64,000 nt of DNA from NCBI GenBank assembly GCA_004335835.1, contig RWJK01001359.1, positions 18,237 to 82,236 of the forward strand, written 5' to 3'. The position numbers and the translations under genes are program-made. Under the pieces are notes generated by a model. That model was given only the letters and a program-made list of their open reading frames with translations. It did no database searches and was not told the DNA's origin. Source of the stretch: Scenedesmus sp. ARA3. Taxonomy: Eukaryota > Chlorophyta > Chlorophyceae > Sphaeropleales > Scenedesmaceae. Shown here in pieces: positions 24,979 through 35,816 of this stretch; position 1 is the first letter of the stretch; each line of letters begins with the position of its first letter.

Positions 24979-27900
24979 CCTGCAGGAGAAGTTTGCGCAG
25001 ATCTTCAGCTATGCCGCGCAGCACGCCACAGACGTGGACGGCGGGCCTGACTTCATGGACGATGCTATCCGCATTGAGAGGTGCGGGCAGCAGCTGCAGC
25101 AGCAGCAGCGACAGTGGCAGCAGCAATGCAGCACAGCATGAGCAGCTGTGTGCATGATGTGTGACGACAGCCTAGGCAGCAGCAGCTGCAGTGGTTGCTG
25201 GCAGGCACAACCAGGGGCCAATGTTACACCTGCAGCAGCATGAGCAGTAGCATGAACAGAACATTTGAAGCTCTTCTGATCACTGACTGTGCTGAACAGC
25301 AGAAGCAGAAGCAGGGATGGGTGTTGCTGCTGTACTGCATGCGTTGGCCTGCTTGTGGCCTTTGAGTGCGCTGTGTTGCTGTTGCTTGCCCGTCTGTTAC
25401 TCGTATCTTAAACTCGTATCATCAAACAACCACAAACTCCGTGTTCCTGCAGGTACCTGGAGGACTTCAGCAGCAGGCTGGGTGACGCCAAGGCCACCTC
25501 CACGCGCGGCGCCATCAGCGTGCACATCAACTCCAACGAGCACACAGACAGCACGCACGCGCAGAACTGGATCGACTTCGACGCGCAGTGGTGAGGCCGC
25601 GTTACGCACCACCAGCTGCGCAGCTGCAGCAGCTATTCTAGCCGGAGCTTGCTGCTTTATGCCCTCTGCTGCGGTGTGCGTCTTGCACGTGACACTCCTC
25701 ACCCTCCCTGCCACACCACGCGCCACGCGCAATCCTCTCATCGTCTCTCATTTCCTGCAGGCTTGATGACGAGTGGCACCACGTGGCTGTCACCTGGAGC
25801 TACGATGACGGCGTCACCCGCATGTACCTTGACGGCACGCCCAAGACGGCCTTCTGGAAGAACAGCGGCGGCATGCTGGACGACAAGCCAGCCAGCCAAG
25901 GCGGCGTGGACCCCAGCCTTGCAGCACGCACGGCACGCAGCCAGACAGGCAGCCTGGTGCTCGGACAGGTGCGCAGATTGGTGCAATTTGTTTGTTTGTG
26001 CATCGTTAGGAGGTGGTTGCGTTGTTCTTGCATGCATCTGCGTTGTTTTTGCATGCATTTGTGTACGGGTGCCGAGCAGCACGGTTGCTGGACGACAAGC
26101 CGGCCAGCCAGGGCGGCGTGGACCCCAGCCTTGCGGCACGCACGGCGCGCAGCCAGACAGGCAGCCTGGTGCTGGGACAGCTGCGCAGAGTGGTGCAGCG
26201 GCGTGGGGCTGCGTAGGGTGTGGCTCATCTGCCCTTGCATTTTCGAATGGGTTCACACACGGCTGCATGGACTGCACACTCCTAGTCCTTGCAGGCTAGA
26301 CGGTGCCCATGTTGCTGCTCGTAGTTTCTGACCTGCATATGCCGTTCCGGTGTACGTGTGTTTCACCGGCTGCAGGACCAAGACTGCCCTGGCGGCTGCT
26401 TCAGCCCCTCCAACAGCTACAATGGGGAGCTGGCGGTGCTGCGCATCTGGGACCGCGTGCTGTCAGCAGATGACGTCAAGCGCAACATGGTGCGGGAGCG
26501 GCCAGACAGCGAGGCTGGGCTGGTGGGTCTGTACATCTTTGATGCGGAGGGGGCCAAGGCCAGCGCAGCAGGGGAGCCCGTGGCGACTGACCGCAGCGGT
26601 GAGTAGCAGCGGTGTTTGAGGATGTGTTTGGGTGCGGTGGAGAGGCGGATGTGCTTGCAGGGTTGGCAGTCGGGTGTGGGCAGCGGGGCTACATAATCAG
26701 GGTTGGGGGTGGCGTGGGATGTGCGTGGATTCCTCGTCTGTTGTCGCTGTACAATGTCTGTTGCGCTTGGCTCACCATGCTTGGCTCACCATGCTGTGCT
26801 GCTGTGCCTGCTGTGTACGCAACATTCTCGTTACCCCCCTGCAGCCAACAAGAACCACCTGGAGCTGCGCAGCAATGCTCACACGCTGTGCCTGCTGTGT
26901 GCGTGCTGCGTACCTGCCGCTCGTGCAACATTCTCATTCCCCCTTGCAGCCAACAAGAACCACCTGGAGCTGCGCAGCAATGCGCCGCAGTGGGTCTACT
27001 CCTACGCGCCGCTGGTCAAGCCAGACGGCACGCCAGTGGACCCCCCGGCAGCCGGCGCAGCAGGCTATGCGCTGGCGCTGCATGACAGACAGGTGCGGCT
27101 GGGGAGGGGGTGCTGCTGCTGCTGCTTCTGCCGCCCCTGCTGAGGTGTAGCAGTCATGGCAGCCTTGATGCTGCACTGTGCCGGCAACTGATTGCTTCGT
27201 GCAGCACTGCGTGAGAAAGTCCAGCACAGGTGAGCCTACTGAAACTGTCGGCGCCTTTGCTGCTGCTGCTGCTGCTGCCGGCTGCAGGTGCTGATCCTGC
27301 CCAATTTCCAGGACTTCCCCAGTGACGCGATCACGGTGGAGTTTTGGATGATGAGCGTGGACACGTGCCGGCCCGGCGTGCCCTTCAGCTACGCGGTGGG
27401 GCAGTATGAGAAGGAGGACAACAGCTTCCTCATCTTCAACTACAACAGCTTGTGAGTGGGCAATTTCAAACGGCTGCAATTGGATTCCATCCATTGCTTT
27501 GGTTTGATGGCTGGCCTGGCTGTGTGTTTTGGTTGTGTTTAGTGATTGAAATTGAAAACTGATTAGTGAGGCGTGTGGCGTGTCCTGGCAGCTGTGCTGG
27601 CTGCGGTGCGCTGTTCTTCGCAAAATGCACTGCTGCTGGCACTCTCTCCCTGTTGTTGACCTGCACCACTTCATCTCTCCCAACCTTTTGCAGCGGCGTG
27701 AGTGTGATGGAGGATGAGGGCACGCTGGCCGACCACCTGTCAGGCGTGGCCGCCACTGACGGCCAGTGGCACCACGTGGCGGTCACCTGGGAGAGCAGCA
27801 GCGGCAGTGTTATCCTGTACCTGGACAGCCGTGAGGTGTGGCGGGTCACGCGCGGCAAGGGCAAGAAGATCCCCAGCGGGGGCACGCTGGTCATCGGGCG

Positions 27901-29547
27901 CGAGCAGGTGGGTTTAAAATGTGACATAGAGGTTTGAAGACGGAACGGTGGGAAGATGAGGGAGCTGAGGAGCTACATCAGGGTGATTGGTGGCTGGATT
28001 GGTAGCTGGAGGTGCAGGGCTGTGTCATGCATCGCTGTCACAGATGCTGTGCATGACACAGGACAGCTGCATGCAGGGACGCAGTCAGATGCTGCCGTGC
28101 ATGGATGCTGACCATTTTCTGCAAAGTTTAGTGCCCGTGTTCCTCTCCTTACTTCTGCTCCTGCAGGACTGCAAGGGCGGCTGCTTCGACTCTGCATCTG
28201 GCGCCGCGGGCAAGGTGTCTGTTGTGGATGACCAGGAGTACGGGCCGCAGGACTTCTTCGGCTTGATTGAGGAGATGCGCGTGTGGCGCGTGGTGCGCAC
28301 GCCCGAGCAGATCAGGCAGGGCATGATCGCTGACGATGGGCGCGGCTCGGGCGGCAGCTTTGATGGGCCGGGCATTGACAAGGACCACAAGGGTGAGCAA
28401 GGATGCTTGATGATGCTTGATGGTGCTTGTTTAGTGAGTAGCCTGGCTGTATTTCTGGGGGCTGGTTGGCACAATGTTTGTCGCTGACAGAAGGTGGCAT
28501 TTGGGGTACAACATGCTGCCGAAGACTGGTACAGGTTTGCGCAGTCCGTCGTGTTGTCTGTCAGGCTGTTCATTGCGCACCGATTTTGATGACGGCACCA
28601 TGCTGCTGCTGCTGCTGCTACAGACCTGGTGGCCTACTGGGACTTCAACAGCGGCGCCGGCTACAGCATCAAGGACATCACCAACCACGGCCACGACCTC
28701 ATCGCAGCACAACCCCCGCGCTGGGAGGTCGTGCGCTGGCTGTCCAACTGCGGCAATGGCGTCGTCGAGGGCGCCGAGCAATGCGACGATGGCGATACTG
28801 TGGACGGTGATGGCTGCAGCAGCTCCTGCAAGATCGAGCGTGGCTGGAGCTGCAGCGGGAACCCCAGCAAGTGCGTACAAGGGGGCGGCGGCGGCGGACC
28901 CCCTACGCCTGCGCCAGCACCTACCCCAGAGCCGAGGCCCACCCCGAGGCCTGCGGGCCCATCTGGTGGTGGTGGCAGCCATGCTGATGCGGCGGCGGGT
29001 GGCGGGAAGAAGCACGCCAGCGGCGGCAGCATTGCTGCTGCGGTGCTGGTGCCTGTGTTTGTGGCGGTGATGTGCGGCATGCTGTTTGCGTACCGGCACG
29101 CGGTGTACGAGCAGTTCCCGCAGGTGGGTGGTGCGGTGCTGGTGGTGGTGCGGTTTATGCCAGTGTGCAGTTTTTGGTGTTATGCGTTGCGGCATGCTGG
29201 AGCTAGCTAGCAGGCTGTCTTAATCGCTTTGAAGCGCTGCAAATGAGTGAGTAACGGTTTGCAGCGTCTGCTACCATGTGCAGCGATCAAGCCCCTCGCT
29301 GGCCATCATCACCTGCTGCTGCTGCTGTTGCTGCTGTCGTCGGGGGGGGTTTGCTTCGCAGGTGGAGTCTGCTGTGCAGTCGCTGCAGGCAGCAGTAGGC
29401 GGTGTGCTGCACAAGCCTGGCGGCTCGCGCTACGCTGCACTCTCGCTTGACCCTGAGGAGCTGGACATCAGCCCAGAGTTCCTTAGCCCTACGCCTGCAC
29501 GGCCGCCTGGCGGCAGCGGGCCTTACTCGCCCATGCCTGACCTGTGA
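22040..29547 (+). CDS. Type I membrane protein with three LamG-like domains and a DUF4215 Cys-rich repeat
   Basis: Exons: 22040-22094, 22281-22360, 22552-22615, 23184-23296, 23628-23882, 24058-24251, 24541-24778, 24986-25080, 25453-25590, 25761-25968, 26376-26598, 26950-27092, 27288-27451, 27694-27907, 28167-28392, 28624-29123, 29362-29547; 1031 residues, all phases agree. Residues 1-20 are a signal peptide. Three concanavalin/LamG-like modules follow, each with the hallmark GQWHHLAVSW / EWHHVAVTW / GQWHHVAVTW and a closing strand such as MDEVRIWKTVRS, LAVLRIWDRVLS or IEEMRVWRVVRT. Conserved DC-GGC(F/T) pairs link the halves. At about 845-880 sits a DUF4215 unit (CGNGVVEGAEQCDDGDTVDG). Then come a Gly/Pro-rich stalk, a transmembrane helix at about 939-960 and a cytoplasmic tail of about 70 residues. 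Probably surface glycan binding or adhesion; the ligand is unknown. Exons 10, 12 and 17 have partial duplicates nearby. Confidence 0.9.
23359..23410. repeat. CAG run in LamG intron 4
   Basis: CAG units about 60 bases past the donor at 23297, on the donor side of the intron. Confidence 0.9.
24318..24539. repeat. CAG run (24318-24352) and CTG run (24496-24539) at opposite ends of one LamG intron
   Basis: Intron 6 (24252-24540) begins with CAG units and ends with CTG units touching its CTAG acceptor. The RNA could fold into a CAG:CUG stem bringing the splice sites together. Confidence 0.92.
26088..26190 (+). repeat. Duplicate of the 3' end of LamG exon 10, lying in intron 10
   Basis: About 100 bases closely match 25876-25968 and its donor. 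In the copy the donor GT is changed to CT, so it cannot splice as an exon end. Offset is 212 bases. Confidence 0.92.
26802..26880 (+). repeat. Duplicate acceptor plus start of LamG exon 12
   Basis: The polypyrimidine stretch, AG acceptor and first 35 or so exon bases (NKNHLELRSNA) appear at 26845 and again at the exon used at 26950. The 105-base offset is a multiple of three and the interval has no stop. Confidence 0.9.
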
Positions 29548-29683
29548 GCAGCTAGCTGCACGGCAACCGCACAGTAGCAGTTGGGAGCAGCTAGCTGGAT
29601 GCGAGCAGCATTCAAGAGGTGGATGTTTGGATGGGCTGGGGTTGGAAGGGTGCTGTTGGGGTGTAGGTAGATGGGAGGTTGCC

Positions 29684-29820
29684 GCTGCACTCTCGCTTTG
29701 ACCCTGAGGAGCTGGACATCAGCCCAGAGTTCCTTAGCCCCACACCCGCACGGCCGCCTGGCGGCAGCGGGCCCTACTCGCCCATGCCTGACAACCTGTG
29801 AGCAGCTAGCTGCATGGCAG
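29684..29820 (+). pseudogene. Duplicate of LamG terminal coding segment including stop region
   Basis: Near-identical to 29434-29568 (LDPEELDISPEFLSP... to PMPDL and stop). The copy has one extra T early (frame shift relative to the parent) and an extra AAC codon before the stop. It lies downstream of the real stop, probably inside the 3' UTR or just past it. Confidence 0.9.
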
Positions 29821-29849
29821 CAGTTGGCACGCGGGTGTGGGCGGCTGTA

Positions 29850-30080
29850 AGCAGCTGAACTGCAGCTGTACAGCAGCAGCTGGTGAACCTCTGAGCAGCA
29901 GCCGGCAGCTGCATGTGCGCAGCTGCACAGCAGCTGTACTGCAGCTGCCCACGAGCAGCTGCACAGCAGCTGCGCAGCTTCAGGCAGCTGGTTGTGGGCA
30001 GCTGCACAGCAGCAGGCAGCTGCATGTGCGCAGCTGTACAGCAGCAGCTGGCTGGATTTGAGCAGCAGCGAACAGCTGCA
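29850..30080. repeat. GCAGCTG-rich imperfect repeat block
   Basis: The palindrome CAGCTG recurs many times with short spacers (TGTACAGCAG, TGCACAGCAG, TGCATGTGCG). Strong local hairpin potential; no coding evidence. Confidence 0.8.
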
Positions 30081-31484
30081 TGATTCCGATGGTTGGGTTG
30101 GCCTGGGGGTGGAAGGGTGCTGTGTGGGGGCGTAGGTAGATGGGAGGAAGTGCCGCGCTGTATGTTGGCAGCTGCCAGGGTGGTGTGTGTGGTGTGAGGT
30201 GGTTGATCTGGGGGTGGTGTGTGGTGTGTGTATATGGGAGTTGGGGGAGGTTTGACAAGGGGCTGAGCTGTGGCAGCATGCATGAGCGGCAGTAGGTGTA
30301 GATGGCAGAGGTGTGTGGGGACCAACCAGCAGCTGGCGTGGTGTGCAGCTGGCACTGCGCTTGTGGTGGCGCTGACGAGTTGACTACTACTAGCTTGCTG
30401 GGTAACGGTAGTCTGGTGTTGAGTTGCAATCGCAGAGCAGCTTTGGTTGTTGTTGGGGGCAGCACTTGCGGCAGGGTGCTATAGGCATGGGGGTTGTGTA
30501 ACAGTGTGTTAGTTGCATAGACTAGGACAAAGCACAGCAGCGGTTTTGCAGCGTGCCGCGGGGTTCTGCAGGCTGGGCTTTTTGAAAGCTGCAGCCACCT
30601 TCTGGTGCTGGTACTGCATGTGTGCATCTCTGTACATTGTTTCCAGGGCTGTGCTGCCCCGTTGCTGGGGCCTTACATCAAGGACAGGCCCGTACTGCTT
30701 TATACGTGCTGCTTTTTTGCACATACTGCTGCGCTGCACAGCCACAGCAGCCTGCATGGCACCACACCTACATAAGTGGCAGCCTTATGTATGGGCATGT
30801 AGTTGTAAGGAACAGCAGCATGTCGTGCTGTGATGTTTCTGGTCCGGTGTCTGTGCATTACTTTGTGCTTTGTGCAGTTTGCAGGTGCTGCGTGCATTGG
30901 GCTTGCTAGGGTTGGCTACAGCGCCTGCATCAATGTGTGTTGCAGAGACGGCGAGCTCTCGCTCTTACCATAATACTCAGCCAGTCACAGCTGGAACATA
31001 TTGCTGCACTGGCACCTATAGGCACCTATAGCTATGCATGGTATCATCTTGGACATCAGAGTGTAACATGTATTAGGTGTGTATGCCCTGCTCAGAGCAT
31101 TTTGCCACGGGTCTGCTCTGCTTGCTGTGGCAGGCACATAACAGCAATTGGCCTTTACAGTTTGTGGTGTATGCAGATGTACATTGATTTCTGACGCTGC
31201 ATGCATAGCTTCTGTTGTGGTTGGAGGTGGCGATGGTATGTGTGCTAGCACACTTTGAAACCTGCTGGAACTCATATGACATGAGGTCACGAGCTGATCA
31301 CCTATATGCCGCGTGATGCTGCCCTGCTGCCATTGATTGGTGAGAAACTGCACCGAAGTGGTGCACATACAGCACTGGGGTACACCCATATATGTCAACC
31401 AAGAAACACGCAGCACGCCACCAGGATGGCACATGAACTCCATAGATCAGATCCACACTGGTCAGCAGTAACTGGAACGTCCTG

Positions 31485-31489
31485 TTACA
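31485..31489 (-). terminator. TGTAA poly(A) signal candidate, glutaredoxin
   Basis: TTACA on the plus strand, about 240 bases past the glutaredoxin stop on the minus strand. Confidence 0.35.
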
Positions 31490-31730
31490 TGCTACGCTAC
31501 TAGCTGTCATAGTATGACAAGCTGCCGCAGCCGTTGCACAACTCGCACTTCATACGTCAGTTTCTTAGTCCCCGCTGCTATGCACACTCTCAGCTGCCTT
31601 GCCAGTGCTATGTGATCACTCGCTGACAGGCTCATCATGCGTCCGCTCCAGCCACTGTTGTCGCCTGCTGCTGCTGCTGCTGAGGCGGCGGCGGCGGCTG
31701 GCGCCACCTGATGCTGTTGCTGCTGGCGGC

Positions 31731-31790
31731 TCACTCGTTCTTGATTCGCTCCAGCAGCTCCGTCAGCTCCCCAGACTGGTATGCCTCTGC

Positions 31791-31824
<34 letters not shown>

Positions 31825-32660
31825 CAGCAGCAAGCACACTGATCAGGCTCAACAAAAGTGATGTTGACCTCTGTGCAGCAGCATGAACAACAGGCCACTG
31901 ACAGAAATATTTCAAATACAAGAGTTGCGAACTCAGCCAGTGTTTGGCCTCCTCCAAGAAAATGTGAGACGGAGGTGGACCCCTGCACAGCTTTGGCAAC
32001 AGCTAGTGCAGCTGAAGTGTATGTACCGCTCCTAGTGCATGCTGGTGTATGCACACAGGCAGACTCTTGACAAGGCACTTGGCCATGCTTCTGCTGTTCA
32101 CAGTGCTGCAACTTCTGTATTGTTGAACAACACCATTACGTGCAACTGCAGCTGCTGCATATCAGACAGAAGATGCATCGCTCACCAATCATGATGTCGC
32201 AGCCACCAAAGAACTCCCCATCAATGTACACCTGAGGGAACCTGCGGGTTACATGCAGCACCGGGCACACAACCAGAAACGTCAGAGTGACGCAGGAGCA
32301 TCCAGCGTCAAGAGGGAGCCAACAGTACGACAGCCATCATAGCAGATGAGCACCCCAACCTGCTGCAAGACACACGTGTCCCCGACATCAAGCATGATGC
32401 ACTGAGCAGCATGAAGCAGCTGTGCCACGTACACGGTGTGCATCCCATTGCAACCAAGGCCGCCTGGGGGTACACAACCAGCTCCTTACACCAACATGCA
32501 CTCTTACTGTCAATGAGCACACACAAACACACACTCACGTGGGCCACTGGCTGTACTCCTTCATGCCTGTGCGCAGCGCTTCATTCTCCAGGATGTTGAC
32601 GGTCTCAAAGGGCGCGTCCACGTTGCGCAGGATCTGCACAGGACCATGAATCAGAGCCAG

Positions 32661-32700
<40 letters not shown>

Positions 32701-33391
32701 GTGTCGCAGCAGCAGGTTACAAAGGTGAGGAGAGTGCAGCTGCATATGCAGCATAACCCCCCACCAAGCCACATGCCTCTGCTGCCTCTGCTGCTGTTGC
32801 TCAAAGTAAGCGGCACACTAAGCAGCACTATGAGCTCCAACAGCAGTGCCTCACTCCAGACGTCAGTGTGCAGTATCACCTGCTATGTAGAGCTGCCAGC
32901 CGCTGCTCACCTGCACGACTGTGTTGCTGAAGCCACACTGCGGGAACTGCTTTGTGCCTTTCATGAACACCACGATCTTGTTTGACTGGATCAGGTTGTC
33001 GATTGCGCCCTTGAGCTGCGGCGCCATGCCTTGCCCTGCATGCAAGATATGCGCGAGATATGCAGAGAAGGTGGTTGGAGCCCAGAAGAAAGCATGCAGC
33101 GCAACACTGCACAGCTGCATGTGTCATACAGTTGCTCCTGGTGGCGTGCATGCCACTGCTGGCAGTGCTTGGCAGGCGAGCAGACCCACCTGCAAACATT
33201 GCCTTCACCACAACAGTACTGCGGCGTGTCTGCTGTTGGCTGCCAGCCCGCTGCATGCGCGCTGCATGGCACGCTGCTGCAGGTCTACGCTGTACCACTG
33301 GTGCACTGAAGCTACAGGATGGCACACATGGTGTCCTGGATGCAGCAGCACACTGCACAGGCACGCTGCAACGCTGCAGTGTGAACGCCAT
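31731..33391 (-). CDS. GRX: Monothiol (CGFS) glutaredoxin, plastid-type
   Basis: CGFS glutaredoxins bind and transfer [2Fe-2S] clusters and use glutathione. Minus-strand exons 33391-33190, 33035-32911, 32633-32539, 32241-32186 and 31786-31731 join in phase to 177 residues. The N-terminal 67 or so residues form a transit peptide (Ala/Arg/Ser-rich, almost no acidic residues). The domain has [18 protein letters not shown] with the active Cys near residue 101, then [37 protein letters not shown] and the C-terminal helix [11 protein letters not shown]. The single-domain length with transit peptide fits the GrxS14/GRX3 plastid class. CTG runs precede the acceptors of exons 3 and 5. A complete and conventional gene; only the compartment is inferred. 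Confidence 0.94.
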
Positions 33392-33714
33392 GGTAGACGC
33401 GCGCGAAGCAAAGCCGAACTTAACAAGCGTCTGTGTTGATGATGATCGCGGTGGAGTATGTGACTGCGTCGACGTCCCACAGCTCAAATCCAGGACCAAC
33501 TCCTACCACATCAAGCGAAACCCTGGTAGTGCCTTTGTCACGCAGCTCCATGACAAATCACTAATCACAAGCAAAACGTCCTGAATTTGTGTCAGCACGC
33601 TCGCGTCTCTGCACAGTTGCAAAGGGCGGGCGCTGCACCCATCTCTCTGTTGCCTGCCAGTGCGCTAGCACTCCCCGCACTTACTGCACATCAGCTTGAA
33701 TTTACCATTTCACA

Positions 33715-34812
33715 ATGCGGGTGGGTGCGGCGAATTACAGCATATGGTTGTTGCTGTCCTTGCTGCTGTCAAGTGTCTGGTGTGTGTGTGGTTGCAACAC
33801 TGTGTGTCTTACTCCCTTCACCCCACCACTACTGCTGCAGGTACTCGGCAACAGCTACAGTGTACAGGCGTCCAGCAGCAGTAGCAGGCCAGCAGCAGCT
33901 GCAGTACGACAGCAGCAGCCATGCCAGTTGTCCAGGCAGCGAGTCAGGCTGGCTGCAGCAGGGGATGCAGGAGCGGCGGCATCAACCAAAAGCATAAACC
34001 CATTCACAGCCGCAACCATTACAGCAACTAGCACCCCGCAACCAGCGGCCAGCAGCGCAGCAGCGCCAGAGCGGACAGAGGAGTGGAGTGCGTGCATGCA
34101 GCGCTTGCAGGACATGGGCTTCGCTGAGCAGCAGGCTGAGCAGTGTGTGCAGCGAGCATTTGGCTGGGGCGCAAAGGCACGCTCGTACTGGCGGCACGAG
34201 AAGGTGGGCAGCAGCAGGTTATGCAACAGCAGCATGGCTGTGGGGATAACTTCTGGCACATGCACTGAGTGTTAGATGGGGAGTGAGACATGGAGCGTTG
34301 CAACCCTCTATCGTGACACTTGTGTCTGTGGCGCCTGTCAGGTCTGGTACCTGCAGCTAGCTGTTAGCCTACACCCCACAGCTGATGATACTTCCATGCA
34401 GCCTAAGTGCGGAGTCACCTGAGCAGCAGCCACCTGCACCTGCACTCTGGGTCCCAAACACACACAACTGCACCGCTGTGTTATCTTCTGCGCATTGCCG
34501 CACATGTACATGCAGAGCGAACAGCCGGCAGACCTGCAGCAGCTGGAGGCCTCGCTGCAGTTCCTGCGGCAGCTGGGCAGCGGCATGACCGAGGAGCAGC
34601 TCTTAAAAGTGGTCAAGGCCTTTCCTGAGGTGCTGGGCTGCGATGTGCAGCAGCAGCTGCAAGGCAACGTAGACAAGCTGCAGAAGGATTGGAACCTGCA
34701 GGGCAGCGTGCTGACTAAGGCTGTGCTGAGGCAACCTGCAGTGCTGGGCTATAACTTGGACTGCATGGGTGACTGTGCTGGCGAGTGCAACAGATGCTGG
34801 GCGCGGTTCTAG
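33715..34812 (+). CDS. Small mTERF-like protein, alternative N-terminus by intron retention
   Basis: Helical organellar nucleic-acid-binding family. Two models share 33841-34203 and 34516-34812. In one, the start codon at 33715 and one more codon form a mini-exon (33715-33720) spliced to 33841 (221 aa). In the other, 33721-33840 is retained, in frame and stop-free (261 aa). The spliced N-terminus (MRVLGNSYSVQASSSSS, Arg/Ala/Gln-rich) looks like a transit peptide; the retained one begins with a hydrophobic stretch (SIWLLLSLLLSS). The body has EEWSACMQRLQDMGFAEQQAEQCV and mTERF-type PExLGCD and PAVLGYN turns. It ends in a Cys-rich DCMGDCAGECNRCWARF tail that I recall from algal mTERF-like proteins. 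Family call moderate. Confidence 0.68.
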
Positions 34813-35816
34813 TGCGGCAGTGGGCTGGTGGGGTGTTGAGTTAGTGAAGCTGCTGGTGCTGCGCCGGGCATGCAATACACTGTGGAGTTGCAGCAGTTGT
34901 GTACATTTGTGAGTGAGTGTGAGTGGTTGGAAGCTGAATGTGAGGGAGAGTGTCATTGGAGGGTCCTTTTGGGATCAAAGTGAGAGCTGGTGATGCCAGC
35001 GCAAACTGGCACTGCTGCTTCTGGAAGCTGTTGCACTGACAGTAAATGACGAATTCTACAGTGTCAGCAGGCTGTCATCAGACACAGTGGGCTTGGCAGG
35101 AACGTCTGATATTAAAATTTCCCTGTGGCTGTTTAAGTTTGGCAGCCTGCAGGCATGGAAAGGCAGCAGCTGGCTTTCTGTGAGCCGCAAGCTTGCTGCA
35201 AGCAACATCTAACAGCACAGAGTGCGGGCATTGCACTGATGCACAATTGTACACGCTGCACATGTTGAGGCCTTGTTGACTCCTGCATAGGCTCTGCTGT
35301 ACACATATGTGTTTCTTGGGCAAGATCTGGTTTTGCTTATGGTACGACCAAATTCTAAAGTGGTGCTTGTCGCCACTGGTCACCATGGGCATCATATCAT
35401 GGTGGTCATCCAGTCGAACACCGCAAGCTACTGGGTTGTGTTACAATCAACTACTAGTATTTTGGCACTACCCAAGCTGCCTGGGTACCCTTTGGCGTAA
35501 CAGGGACAAGGACTAGCACTGTGCTCAGGCACGGCAGCAGCCAACACTTGGGTCTGGACCTCAGACCAAAAGTTTTGCAGCCTGGCCCTGGTCACATGCA
35601 GGCTGCAGCCGCTGCAAACAGAACTGCCAATGCTCTGGTACACGCATGTTATAGCATGATACAGCCTGAAAGCACTCTGAGTTGTAGCTTTCAATGGCAG
35701 CACAGACCACACGTAACTACGCGTCGGCCCAGGGTCCCATGCAATCCCAGTGGCAGGGCAACACCCAGCACCGACAAGCATGACTGCCGCAGCTCCTGCT
35801 GCTGCCACCGCCGTTA
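34813..35816. other. Intergenic, about 1 kb, convergent 3' ends
   Basis: Between the mTERF-like gene and CDC123, which converge here. No coding exon recognised; both 3' UTRs should lie here. A minus-strand TGTAA (35441-35445) is too distant from the CDC123 stop to be sure. Confidence 0.4.

Larger units (their letters stand above)
29548..31730. other. Intergenic, about 2.2 kb, convergent 3' ends
   Basis: Between the convergent LamG and glutaredoxin genes. Contains a copy of the LamG last coding segment (29684-29820), a GCAGCTG-dense block (about 29850-30080) and otherwise no recognisable gene. The glutaredoxin 3' UTR lies at its right end. Confidence 0.5.

Noticed and set aside
28780..28870. 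EGF-like domain in the LamG protein
   Set aside because: The Cys spacing and the QCDDGD core fit DUF4215 better than EGF.
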